Origin: Rubrivivax sp.
GTDB lineage: Bacteria; Pseudomonadota; Gammaproteobacteria; Burkholderiales; Burkholderiaceae_C
NCBI GenBank assembly: GCA_027491255.1
Contig: JAIXWM010000109.1
Location: forward strand, 1-64,000
DNA length: 64,000 nt
Reading direction: 5' to 3'
Shown here: positions 30,472-41,523 of the stretch, piece after piece
Layout: each line of letters begins with the position of its first letter
Numbering within the stretch: the first letter of the stretch is position 1
Translations under genes and position numbers: made by a program
The notes under the pieces: model-generated
Database searches by the model: none
Told to the model about the DNA's origin: nothing
The model's input: the letters and a program-made list of their open reading frames with translations, nothing else

Positions 30472-31697
30472 GCCGCCCTCGGAGCCATTCGGGCCAGCGG
30501 CGCTTCGCGCACGGGCAGGTTGACCAGCGCCGCAAAGATGCCCAGCGCGATCGACAGGGCCCAGACCCAGTCGTAATTGCCGAGTGCCACGTAGAGCCTG
30601 CCGCCCAGCCACGCCCCCAGGAAGGAGCCGACCTGATGGCTCAGGAAGGCGAAACCGGTGAGCATGGACATGTACTGCACGCCGAAGATCTGCGCGATCA
30701 CCGCAGTCGTCGGCGGCACGGTCGACAGCCACAGCAGACCCATCGCGGCGGCGAACAGGTACACGCTCCACGGCGTCAGCGGTGCGGCCAGGAAGAGGGC
30801 GATCACCAGGGAGCGCAGCCCGTAGATGGCGCTCAGGATGTAGCGCTTGGGCAGACGCTGCCCGAGCGTCCCGGCGGCATAGGTGCCGATGACGTTGAAC
30901 AGGCCGACGATGGCCAGCGCGATCGTTGCCACGCCGGGGCTCAGGCCCTGGTCCTTCAGATAGCTCGGCAGGTGCAGGCCGATGAAGGCCAACTGGAAGC
31001 CGCAGACGAAGTAGCCCGCCGTGACGAGCTGGAAGCTGCGGTTGGAGAATGCTTCGCGCAGCGCCGCCCTCACGCTCTGGCCGCTGCTGCCCCCGGCATG
31101 CCGCATCACCGCGGATGATTCGCGCAACAGCAGCGCCATCGGCAGGATCAGCAGCACCAGCACTGCCAGCACCCACAACGCAGCCTGCCAACCCAGGTTG
31201 CCGATCAGCGCGTTCTCCACCGGCACCATGAGGAATTGCCCGAAGGAGCCTGCGGCGCCGGCCACGCCCATGGCCCAGGAGCGGCGTTCGGCGGGCAGGT
31301 TGCGTCCGATGATGCCGTAGATGACCGCGTAGGTGCTGCCCGCCTGCGCCACACCGATCATCAACCCGGCACTGATCACGAGGCCTGTCCCCGTGGTGCT
31401 GAAGGCCATGCCCGCCAGACCTGCGGCGTAGGCGATGGTGGCCACCATCAGCACACGCGCTGCGCCGTGCCGGTCGGCCAGGCCCCCCGCCAGCGGCGCC
31501 GCCAGGCCCCAGGCCAGGTTCTGCACGGCCATCGCGAAGGCGAAGGCCTCGCGCGTCCAGCCGCGGTCCATCGTCATCGGCTGCAGCCAGAGGCCGAAAC
31601 CGTGGCGTATGCCCATTGACAGCGTCAGGACGATGGCGCCGCACAGCAGGACGCGGGTCATCGTCAGGCGACCGCCATCTCCAAGAAGGGTGCTCAT
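30468..31697 (-). CDS. MFS transporter
   Basis: The protein has 409 residues, with about 12 helices. The loop after helix 2 reads GGLADRHGAARVLM, a form of MFS motif A. The second half repeats the layout around GTLGQRLPKRYIL. It may export or import a small organic compound. The substrate cannot be told. A second ATG at residue 13 (31661) would leave more room for the divergent parE promoter, because only 29 bp separate the annotated starts. It leads a minus-strand run of MFS, small protein, methyltransferase, dapA and bamC. Confidence 0.88.
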   Translation of the reverse strand: MSTLLGDGGRLTMTRVLLCGAIVLTLSMGIRHGFGLWLQPMTMDRGWTREAFAFAMAVQNLAWGLAAPLAGGLADRHGAARVLMVATIAYAAGLAGMAFSTTGTGLVISAGLMIGVAQAGSTYAVIYGIIGRNLPAERRSWAMGVAGAAGSFGQFLMVPVENALIGNLGWQAALWVLAVLVLLILPMALLLRESSAVMRHAGGSSGQSVRAALREAFSNRSFQLVTAGYFVCGFQLAFIGLHLPSYLKDQGLSPGVATIALAIVGLFNVIGTYAAGTLGQRLPKRYILSAIYGLRSLVIALFLAAPLTPWSVYLFAAAMGLLWLSTVPPTTAVIAQIFGVQYMSMLTGFAFLSHQVGSFLGAWLGGRLYVALGNYDWVWALSIALGIFAALVNLPVREAPLARMAPRAA

Positions 31698-31726
31698 CCT
31701 TGGATTGTCGGGGACAATGTGGGTTC

Positions 31727-33715
31727 ATGCCGACTGCGAAGCCCGCGCCCCGCTACACCGAAGACTCGATCCGCGTGCTCAAGGGCCTCGAGCCCGTCAA
31801 GCAGCGGCCGGGCATGTACACCCGCACCGACAACCCGCTGCACATGGTGCAGGAGGTGGTCGACAACGCGGCCGACGAGGCCCTGGCCGGTCACGGCCGG
31901 CGTATTGCGCTCACGCTGCACGCCGACGGCTCGGTGAGCGTCGAGGACGACGGCCGCGGGATCCCTTTCGGCCTGCACCCCGAGGAGCGGGTGCCGGTGG
32001 TCGAGATCGTCTTCACCCGGTTGCACGCCGGCGGCAAGTTCGACAAGGGCGCTGGCGGCGCTTACAGCTTTTCCGGCGGCCTGCACGGCGTGGGTGTGAG
32101 CGTGACCAACGCGCTGGCCCGGCGCCTGGAGGTGACGGTGTACCGCGATGGGCAGGTGGCCCGGATGGCCTTCTCGGGCGGCGACGTGATCGAGCCCTTG
32201 GTGGCACGCGAACGTGCCGTGGGCGACCGGCGACAGGGCACGACGGTGCGCGTGTGGCCCGACGCGCGCTACTTCGACAGCGCCGAGTTGCCGCGGGGTG
32301 AACTGTTGCACCTGCTGCGCAGCAAGGCCGTGTTGATGCCCGGTGTCACGGTGACGCTGGCCACGGAGAAGTCGGGCGCGCGCGAGCCCGAGACGCAGAC
32401 CTGGCTCTACAAGGGCGGACTGCGCGATTACCTGCATCAGTCGCTGGCGTCCGAGCCCCTGATTCCCATGTTCGAGGGCGAGCAGTACGCCAGCGGCAGC
32501 GAGGCCGAGAGCGTGGCCGAGGGAGAGGGCGCTGCCTGGTGCGTGGCCTTCACCGAAGACGGCTCGACGCTGCGTGAGAGCTATGTCAACCTGATCCCCA
32601 CGGTGGCGGGCGGCACGCACGAGTCGGGCCTGAAGGACGGGCTCTTCGCTGCCGTCAAGGGTTTCTGCGAACTGCACGCGCTGCTGCCCAAGGGCGTCAA
32701 GCTGATGCCCGAGGACGTGTTCTCGCGCTCGAGCTTCGTGCTCTCTGCCAAGGTGCTGGACCCGCAGTTCCAGGGGCAGATCAAGGAGCGGCTGAACAGC
32801 CGCGATGCGCTGCGCCTGGTGTCGGGCTATGTCAAGCCCGCCCTGGAGCTGTGGCTGAACCAGCACGTCGAGCACGGCAAGCGCCTGGCCGAGCTCGTGA
32901 TCCGCCAGGCTCAGGCACGCCAGCGCGCCGGCCAGAAGGTCGAGAAGCGCAAGGGCTCCGGAGTGGCCGTGCTGCCCGGCAAGCTGACCGACTGCGAGAG
33001 TCGCGACGTCATGCTCAATGAGGTGTTCCTCGTCGAGGGCGACTCCGCCGGCGGCAGCGCGAAGATGGGCCGCGACAAGGAGACCCAGGCCGTGCTGCCG
33101 CTGCGCGGCAAGGTGCTCAACGCCTGGGAGGTCGAACGCGATCGACTGTTCGCCAACACCGAGATCCACGACATCGCGGTCGCACTGGGCATCGATCCGC
33201 ACGGCCCGGGCGACGAGCCTGATTTCGGCGGCCTGCGCTATGGCAAGGTGTGCATCCTCAGCGACGCCGATGTGGACGGTTCGCACATCCAGGTGTTGCT
33301 GCTGACGCTGTTCTTCCGCCATTTCCCGCGTCTGATCGAGCGTGGGCATGTCTACGTGGCCAAGCCGCCGCTGTTCCGTGTCGATGCACCTGCGCGAGGG
33401 CGCAAGCCGCCCGCCAAGATCTATGCGCTCGACGAGGGCGAGCTCCAGGCCACGCTGGACAAGCTTCGCAAGGAGGGCGCGCGCGAGGGCTCGTGGTCCA
33501 TCAGCCGCTTCAAGGGACTGGGGGAGATGAGCGCCGAGCAGTTGTGGGAGACCACTCTCAACCCCGAGACGCGACGCCTCCTGCAGGTGGGTTTCGGTGG
33601 CGCCGGCTTCGACGCCGTCACGCGCAGCCTGACGCGGCTGATGGGCAAGGGCGAGGCAGCTGCACGACGCGAATTGATGGAAGTGCACGGCGACGCCGTC
33701 GAGGTGGACATCTGA
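31727..33715 (+). CDS. parE: DNA topoisomerase IV subunit B
   Basis: The protein has 662 residues. GHKL ATPase motifs are present: EVVDNAADEALAG with the catalytic Glu and Asn, DDGRGIP, and GLHGVGVSVTNAL. The TOPRIM part has EGDSAGGSAKMGRDKETQAVLPLRGK and the DADVDGSHI metal site. It drives strand passage with ParC to separate daughter chromosomes. A GACAAT -10-like box lies just upstream (31713-31718). It starts a six-gene run that ends with parC and an ArsC-like gene. Confidence 0.96.
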   Translation: MPTAKPAPRYTEDSIRVLKGLEPVKQRPGMYTRTDNPLHMVQEVVDNAADEALAGHGRRIALTLHADGSVSVEDDGRGIPFGLHPEERVPVVEIVFTRLHAGGKFDKGAGGAYSFSGGLHGVGVSVTNALARRLEVTVYRDGQVARMAFSGGDVIEPLVARERAVGDRRQGTTVRVWPDARYFDSAELPRGELLHLLRSKAVLMPGVTVTLATEKSGAREPETQTWLYKGGLRDYLHQSLASEPLIPMFEGEQYASGSEAESVAEGEGAAWCVAFTEDGSTLRESYVNLIPTVAGGTHESGLKDGLFAAVKGFCELHALLPKGVKLMPEDVFSRSSFVLSAKVLDPQFQGQIKERLNSRDALRLVSGYVKPALELWLNQHVEHGKRLAELVIRQAQARQRAGQKVEKRKGSGVAVLPGKLTDCESRDVMLNEVFLVEGDSAGGSAKMGRDKETQAVLPLRGKVLNAWEVERDRLFANTEIHDIAVALGIDPHGPGDEPDFGGLRYGKVCILSDADVDGSHIQVLLLTLFFRHFPRLIERGHVYVAKPPLFRVDAPARGRKPPAKIYALDEGELQATLDKLRKEGAREGSWSISRFKGLGEMSAEQLWETTLNPETRRLLQVGFGGAGFDAVTRSLTRLMGKGEAAARRELMEVHGDAVEVDI

Positions 33716-34269
33716 TGCTCGCTCCGGTCGCGCCGCGCGTGCGCCTGCGCCCGACGATGCTGTCGGACCTGGACTTCGTCGTCTCGGTCGAGCACGATCC
33801 GCGCAACCTGCCCTTCATCACCCCCTGGGAACGCACCCAGCACGAGGGCGCGGTGCGTTTTCCGGACTTCCGGCATTTCATCGTCGAGTCCGGGGGCGCG
33901 TATGAGCGCAGCGGCTTCGTGATCCTGCAGGGCTGTCGCAACCCGCATGGCAGCGTGGAACTCAAGCGCATCGTGCTGCAGGACAAGGGGCGCGGTGTGG
34001 GTCGGGCCTGCGTGCGCCAACTTAAGGCCATGGCCTTCGGCGACCTGCGCGCGCACCGCTTCTGGCTCGACGTGAAGTCGCTGAATGCCCGCGCGCTGGG
34101 GCTCTACGCGAGCGAGGGCTTCGTCGAGGAGGGGCGCCTGCGCGAAAGCGTGCGGGTGCGTCTGGGGGGCGTCGACGGATACGATACGTTGATCGTGATG
34201 AGCATGCTGGACCGCGAGTATCAGGCCCGTCTGGGCCTGGGCTGCGAGGCCGGCGCGGAGATCGCATGA
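33715..34269 (+). CDS. GNAT-family N-acetyltransferase
   Basis: The protein has 184 residues. It starts within the parE stop (TGATG). RVRLRPTMLSDLDFVVSVEHDP is the usual RimJ/RimL-like opening. The acetyl-CoA loop is DKGRGVGRACVRQL, and the end has NARALGLYASEGFVEEGRLRE. The substrate is unknown. The stop overlaps the next start (ATGA), so it is translated together with its neighbours. Confidence 0.88.
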   Translation: MLAPVAPRVRLRPTMLSDLDFVVSVEHDPRNLPFITPWERTQHEGAVRFPDFRHFIVESGGAYERSGFVILQGCRNPHGSVELKRIVLQDKGRGVGRACVRQLKAMAFGDLRAHRFWLDVKSLNARALGLYASEGFVEEGRLRESVRVRLGGVDGYDTLIVMSMLDREYQARLGLGCEAGAEIA

Positions 34270-35996
34270 TGGATGCCACTGACCCACGTGCCGCAGATGG
34301 GGAGACAGCCGCCGGGGTGGGCAAGGCGCCGTCCTCCGGCGGGCCGAGCCCCGCTGGTTCGGCGGGCGAGGCTGCACAAGTCCAGGCGGCGGCCAAGCCG
34401 GCTCGCAAGGCGCGCGCCGGCACGGCTTCGACGGGCACGAAATCGGGACGCGCAGCTGGCGCCGCCGCCAAGCCGGTCAAGGACGTCAAGGTGTCCAAGA
34501 CGGTCAAGGCGACCAAGGCTGGCGCCGTGCCAAAAGCCACTCGGCCAGCCAAGCCCGCCGAGCTCGCGAAGGCACCCGCAGGCGCGAACAAGCCCAGGAC
34601 TGGCGCGCGCCGCTTGACCGCCACGATGGCGATGGCCACCTCCATTCCGATGACGCGGGTCGGCGGCGACGGCGCCGACCCGGCCGTGCCGACCTGTCTT
34701 TATCAGAATTTCTTCGGCTTGCAGCGCGAGCCTTTCTCCATCGCCCCCGACCCTCGGGCGATGTTCATGAGCGAGCGCCATCGCGAAGCGCTGGCGCACC
34801 TGCTCTACGGCGTCCAGGGCGGCAGTGGAGGATTCGTCCTGCTGACTGGCGAGATCGGCGCGGGCAAGACCACGGTCAGCCGCTGCCTGCTCGAGCAGAT
34901 GCCGTCGCATGTCCGGGTGGCATGGATCCTCAATCCGCGTCAGAACGCCGACGAGATGCTGGCCTCGATCTGCGAGGAATTTGGCATCAAGATGGCGGAC
35001 CTGGAGCCCAAGGCCTCAGCCCCTGCGGCTCCTGACATTGCGGCTGCTCCGACCGAAGCACCCGCGGCGAGCGCTCAGGGCGCTGCGCCGCAGGGCGAGG
35101 GCGTCGCCCCGCCCCCGCTCGAGGGACCCGACGGCCTGCGGTCGGGCACGGGGTCGGCGTCTGGTGGCGAGGCGATGTTTCCGGCCCATGCCATCGAAAT
35201 CACGCACGGTGCGACGTGGCCCGATCGTGTCGAGCCGCCCCTGCGCCGCAGCACCAAGCGCTATGTCGACGCCCTGCGCCGCTTCCTGCTGCTGAACCAC
35301 TCTCGAGGCCGGCATTGCGTGCTGATCATCGACGAGGCGCAGAGCCTTGGGGCAGACGTGCTGGAACAACTCCGGTTGCTGACCAACCTCGAGACGCACG
35401 AGCGCAAACTGCTGCAGATCGTCCTGATCGGACAGCCCGAACTGCGCCGGCTGCTGGCCGGCCCCGGCATGGAACCGTTGTCCCAGCGTGTCATCGCGCG
35501 CTACCACCTGAGTCCCTTGTCCGAGGACGAGACGGTGCGCTACATCCGTCATCGGATGGAGTTTGCGGGGCTGGGCGGCGTGGTGCCTTTCGACGCGGAG
35601 GCGCACAAGCGCATCTTTCGCGTGACTCGGGGTGTGCCGCGGCAGGTGAACCGCGTCTGCGACCGCGCGCTGCTCGGCGCCTACTCTGTGCGTGCGTCCG
35701 TGATCGACGCCGCCACCGTGCAGAAGGCATGGGAGGAGGTCAATGGCGCTGACGTGTCGAGCAGTGACGCAGCTTCCGCTCCCAGGCTTCTGAAGGGGGC
35801 CTGGCCGCCGTCGGGCAAGGCGCGCATCGCAGCGGTTGCCGCGGCAGTCTTCGTCTTGGCTTTGCTGGGTTGGTGGCTCGTTCGTGGCGAAGCCCGCAGC
35901 GCGGCTGCCACCGCTCAGAGCGGGACGGCACAGGTCACTGCGACGCTGGTCTCCGGATCGTCCATGGCTGGAGCAGGCGAGCGCCTGCCGCGTTGA
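34266..35996 (+). CDS. ExeA/GspA-type AAA ATPase with extra Lys/Ala-rich N-terminus and insert
   Basis: The protein has 576 residues. The ExeA domain begins at about residue 143 (YQNFFGLQREPFSIAPDPRA). It has Walker A GEIGAGKTT near 195-203 and Walker B VLIIDEAQSL near 355. A C-terminal membrane helix lies at about 528-546 (AVAAAVFVLALLGWWLV). ExeA works with ExeB on the cell wall to help assemble the type II secretin. Two things are odd. The first 125 residues are rich in Ala, Lys and Thr, like histone H1-type tails. A Pro/Ala-rich stretch of about 80 residues (roughly 250-330) is inserted between Walker A and B. A later start is possible but none has a better ribosome site. Confidence 0.85.
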   Translation: MMDATDPRAADGETAAGVGKAPSSGGPSPAGSAGEAAQVQAAAKPARKARAGTASTGTKSGRAAGAAAKPVKDVKVSKTVKATKAGAVPKATRPAKPAELAKAPAGANKPRTGARRLTATMAMATSIPMTRVGGDGADPAVPTCLYQNFFGLQREPFSIAPDPRAMFMSERHREALAHLLYGVQGGSGGFVLLTGEIGAGKTTVSRCLLEQMPSHVRVAWILNPRQNADEMLASICEEFGIKMADLEPKASAPAAPDIAAAPTEAPAASAQGAAPQGEGVAPPPLEGPDGLRSGTGSASGGEAMFPAHAIEITHGATWPDRVEPPLRRSTKRYVDALRRFLLLNHSRGRHCVLIIDEAQSLGADVLEQLRLLTNLETHERKLLQIVLIGQPELRRLLAGPGMEPLSQRVIARYHLSPLSEDETVRYIRHRMEFAGLGGVVPFDAEAHKRIFRVTRGVPRQVNRVCDRALLGAYSVRASVIDAATVQKAWEEVNGADVSSSDAASAPRLLKGAWPPSGKARIAAVAAAVFVLALLGWWLVRGEARSAAATAQSGTAQVTATLVSGSSMAGAGERLPR

Positions 35997-36006
35997 GAGG
36001 GCCACG

Positions 36007-36990
36007 ATGTCGTACATCCTCGAGGCGATGCGCCGTGCCGAGGCCGATCGTCACCGCGGCGAAGTGCCGCTGTTGAGCGAGCCTTCGGCAGCCGCCGCCG
36101 CGACGAGCCGGTCGTCGGAGCAGTCGACGTCCCGTCTGGGATTGCTGTGGTCCGCGGCGATCGGGCTGACCATCGGCTTTGCCGGCTACGCGCTTCTGAG
36201 GCATTTCGTCTTCAGCGCGCCCCCGCCGCCACCCGTGCCTGCGGCGACGGGTCCTGCCGCGGGTGTCGGTGCAGGTGGAACCCTGCCATCGCAGTCCTGG
36301 GGGGGCAATGGGCAGGTGGGCGGTGTCAGTGCCGGCCGGGAAGCTCCGGTGTCTCGCCCGGTTGCACCGGACGCCAAGGCGGGCGACGCGCCTGTGCCGG
36401 TGAGTCCGGCTCGCGATCAGCGCCCGTCGGCCACGGTCTTCGCCGACGGCAAGTCCACGCCCGCTTCGAGCAGGCAGAAGAGCGCTGGCGAGGGTGAATC
36501 GTCTTCCCGGGCGAAGCCTGCCTCCACCGGCGCTGCGCCCCGTGCCGAGTCCCGCGGCGGGGTCGACGCCCCCTCTGGCACGGGTTCTGGCCAGGCCAAG
36601 GCTGCAGGGTCGGGTTCACCCCCGTCACGGCGGCCGGCTTCCGCTGCCCAGGAGCCGGCTGCACCGAGCCCCGGTCCGCGACAGGCCGGCGCGGTTTCCG
36701 GTTCGCCCACAGCAGTCCCGCCCCCCATTGCGGCGGCCACACCGGCTGCTCCCGCCTCGTTGCCCCGCGTGCGCGACCTGCCTGCCGAGTTGCAGCGCGA
36801 CGTCCCGCCGCTGTTGGTCAGTGGGTGGGTGCAGTCAGCCGATCCCGGCAGCCGGCAACTGCTCGTCAACGGCGTCCTTCTGCGCGAGGGTGATGCGCTG
36901 TCACCGGTGCTGCGGCTGGAGATGATCGGTCGGCGCACGGCGGTGTTCTCCGTGCGTGGGCAGCGCTTCGAGGTGCCGATCTCCCTGTGA
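36007..36990 (+). CDS. GspB-like general secretion protein
   Basis: The protein has 327 residues. It opens [18 protein letters not shown], the standard GspB start. A membrane helix lies at about 44-66, then a long Pro/Ser/Ala/Gly-rich linker of some 190 residues. The C-terminal T2SSB-type domain starts at [20 protein letters not shown] and ends FEVPISL. It should pair with the ATPase encoded just before it and help place the secretin. No other type II secretion genes lie in the window. Confidence 0.88.
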   Translation: MSYILEAMRRAEADRHRGEVPLLSEPSAAAAATSRSSEQSTSRLGLLWSAAIGLTIGFAGYALLRHFVFSAPPPPPVPAATGPAAGVGAGGTLPSQSWGGNGQVGGVSAGREAPVSRPVAPDAKAGDAPVPVSPARDQRPSATVFADGKSTPASSRQKSAGEGESSSRAKPASTGAAPRAESRGGVDAPSGTGSGQAKAAGSGSPPSRRPASAAQEPAAPSPGPRQAGAVSGSPTAVPPPIAAATPAAPASLPRVRDLPAELQRDVPPLLVSGWVQSADPGSRQLLVNGVLLREGDALSPVLRLEMIGRRTAVFSVRGQRFEVPISL

Positions 36991-37045
36991 TGTCCTTGCC
37001 TGGGGTCCGGCCGCGCCGCGCCGGATCAGGCTGTCCTGCTGTGCA

Positions 37046-39364
<2,319 letters not shown>

Positions 39365-39378
39365 GGTGTCCTCAGGCG

Positions 39379-39732
39379 ATGATCACCCTCTACGGCATTC
39401 CGAACTGCGACACCGTCAAGCGCGCCCGGGCCTGGCTGCTGGAACGTGATGTCGATGTCGTCTTTCACGACTTCAAGCGTCAGGGCGTGCCGGCGGGCCG
39501 TCTCGAGACTTGGTTGCGTGTGCTCGGCCACGAGAACCTTGTCAACCGCCAGGGCACGACCTGGCGCAAGCTCGATGAGGCGCTGCGTCTGGCGGTGGCG
39601 GACGACAGCAGCGCCTGTGCGCTGCTGCTGGCGCATCCGAGCGCGATCCGCCGCCCGGTGGTGGAGTGGGCCGACGGTAGCGTGACGTCAGGTTTCGATG
39701 CAACGGCCTGGGCGAAGCGCTTGGCGGGCTGA
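39379..39732 (+). CDS. ArsC/Spx/YffB-family thioredoxin-fold protein
   Basis: The protein has 117 residues. It opens MITLYGIPNCDTVKRARAWL, with the single active-site Cys10 of the ArsC/YffB family, and continues LVNRQGTTWRKLDEA and IRRPVVEW. It resembles YffB rather than a dedicated arsenate reductase. Glutathione-dependent thiol chemistry is likely. No ars genes are nearby. It lies 14 bp after parC. Confidence 0.85.
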   Translation: MITLYGIPNCDTVKRARAWLLERDVDVVFHDFKRQGVPAGRLETWLRVLGHENLVNRQGTTWRKLDEALRLAVADDSSACALLLAHPSAIRRPVVEWADGSVTSGFDATAWAKRLAG

Positions 39733-39948
39733 AACGCGGGGAGTCTGCGAGCCGTGGTCGGTCTGCGGCGATTCACGGCTGTCGGGTTCTGAGCCGCCCG
39801 AGGGCGGGTAGCGCCCAGCCTGCCCGCCCAAGCCAGAACAGAAGAAAGCATGGGACGGCTCGGCGCCTTGTTGCGGCCAGCGGCGGGCCCGCTCGGTGCG
39901 CGCCTGCCTTGCACCATGTGCGTGGTCGGCAGGCCCGTGACGGGCGTG

Positions 39949-41355
39949 CTACACGCGAGCCTGTGGCTCCTGCGCTCGGGCCCGCAGCCGCTCGCGCACC
40001 AGTTCGATGTGGGCCCTCAGGTCGTACAACTCGCCGGTGAACGACAGGGGCACCGCGATGCGCCCGGTCTGGTGATCGAGTTGGTCCAGACGCTCGACCA
40101 GGGCCTGCACATCCGCCTGCGGCTGCTCGACGGCCTCCTCCAGTTGCCTGAGATCGGCGTACCAGCGGTAGATGCGCGAGCGCAAGCGCAGGGTCACGAC
40201 CGGTGGCACGAGGCGGGACAGGGGCACCAGTGCCGCCAGCAGCGGCAGCAGCACGATCCACATGCGGTCGACAAAGGTCGCCAGCCAGAAGGGCAGGTGC
40301 CGCTGCAGCCACGGCGGGCCTTCCCGGTAATGCCTCTCGGCGGTCGCGGCCAGTGCCCATGTTCCTGTCTCGGCGCGGGGAAACTCCCGGTCCTGATGAA
40401 ACCATCCGGCCTCGCCGTGCACGCTCTGGGCCGTCTGCAGAAGCAGTTGCATCAGCGCCGGGTGCAGGTCACCCCTGACGACGAGCGAGGCCGTGGCGGC
40501 GACCATGCGCAAGTCTCGCGGCGGCCTGTCTGCGGCCGGGTCGATCACGCCGCGCGGCATCACCAGGGGCCGAAGGTGTCCGAGGCGTCGGGCGGCGGCT
40601 TGGGCATGGGCGAAGTCGAACAGACCCACCTCGGGTGTCGCGAGCAGATAGCGCACGAAAGGGGCATCGGCCGCCGAGACCAGCGCCAGCGCGTCCACTT
40701 CACCCCTTACAAGCGCCAGAACACGCTGGACCGCCTCGGCTTCGCGCTGGACGAGACTCGATGTCGGCAGGCCCTGGTCCGCCGCCAATTGCCGCATCAG
40801 CGGCGCGGATCCTCCGCCTTCTGCGCCGATGTCGATTCGCCAGGGAGCGAGTTGCGCCAGAAGAGTGGGCGCGGCGCGGCGCGGCAAGCGCAGGGCCGGC
40901 ACGCTGGCTCGCCGGTAGAACACCCACAGGGGTTCCAGCGCCACCGTGCCCAGCGACACCAGGGACCGGTCGCGCTCCGTAGCCGCGATGCCGCTCTGGA
41001 CGAAGGCGACCTGGACGCCGGAATCGGGGTCGCCGATCAAGGCCAGGTTGTCCTGCGCGCCGCGCGTGGGTTTGAGCTCGATCTGCACGCCTTGAGCCGC
41101 CAATAGGGGCTGGTAGCGGCGGCTGAAGGCCTCGTAGGCGCTTTGTGCCGGCCCGGTGGCCAGCACGAGGCGACGGCTGGCAGGAATCGGCTCGAGCCAG
41201 CGCCACGCGGCCCAAAGCGCCAGCGCCAGCATCGCCAGCAGCACAGCCACCAGCGCCAACGCGGGCAGGCCGGCGCTTTGCAGTGCCGACGGTGTCAGCA
41301 GGACACGCTGCAGCGGCAGTATTTTCGGTTTCCGGGCGGCGGGGCGGCTGGTCAT
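39949..41355 (-). CDS. TAXI-family solute-binding protein with two membrane segments
   Basis: The protein has 468 residues. An N-terminal membrane helix lies at about 30-52. A TAXI-type binding domain follows (RLVLATGPAQSAYEAFSRRYQPLL, then DIGAEGGGSAPLMRQLAADQG). A second hydrophobic region at about 375-397 leads to a C-terminal helical stretch. TAXI proteins usually serve TRAP importers. No TRAP permease gene lies in this window. The C-terminal membrane anchor differs from the simple periplasmic form. The 216 bp between this gene and the ArsC-like gene hold no feature I can support. Confidence 0.82.
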   Translation of the reverse strand: MTSRPAARKPKILPLQRVLLTPSALQSAGLPALALVAVLLAMLALALWAAWRWLEPIPASRRLVLATGPAQSAYEAFSRRYQPLLAAQGVQIELKPTRGAQDNLALIGDPDSGVQVAFVQSGIAATERDRSLVSLGTVALEPLWVFYRRASVPALRLPRRAAPTLLAQLAPWRIDIGAEGGGSAPLMRQLAADQGLPTSSLVQREAEAVQRVLALVRGEVDALALVSAADAPFVRYLLATPEVGLFDFAHAQAAARRLGHLRPLVMPRGVIDPAADRPPRDLRMVAATASLVVRGDLHPALMQLLLQTAQSVHGEAGWFHQDREFPRAETGTWALAATAERHYREGPPWLQRHLPFWLATFVDRMWIVLLPLLAALVPLSRLVPPVVTLRLRSRIYRWYADLRQLEEAVEQPQADVQALVERLDQLDHQTGRIAVPLSFTGELYDLRAHIELVRERLRARAQEPQARV

Positions 41356-41445
41356 GATGGCCCTCGAAGCTTAGCTGCCAACCATGTTCACCGGCGCCGC
41401 GCCGGGTCGGTATTTCGGGAGGATTGACGCATCTTCGCCGCGCAA

Positions 41446-41473
41446 GAAAAAAGCCCCGCCTGGGGGCGGGGCT
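41446..41473 (-). terminator. Intrinsic terminator after hppA
   Basis: On the minus strand AGCCCCGCC and GGCGGGGCT form a 9-bp stem followed by six T residues. It lies about 50 bp after the hppA stop. A second hairpin without a T-run (41485-41505, CCAGCCCG/CGGGCTGG) sits between the stop and this terminator. Confidence 0.88.
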
Positions 41474-41523
41474 GATTCAGCGCACCAGCCCGTGCGCCGG
41501 GCTGGCGTCGCGGGGCCTGCAAC

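Noticed and set aside
31694-33688. 664-residue minus-strand frame opposite parE
   Set aside because: parE is certain on the plus strand. The antisense translation has no recognisable domain.
41485-41505. CCAGCCCG/CGGGCTGG hairpin as a terminator
   Set aside because: It has no T-run on either strand. The real terminator for hppA lies just beyond it.
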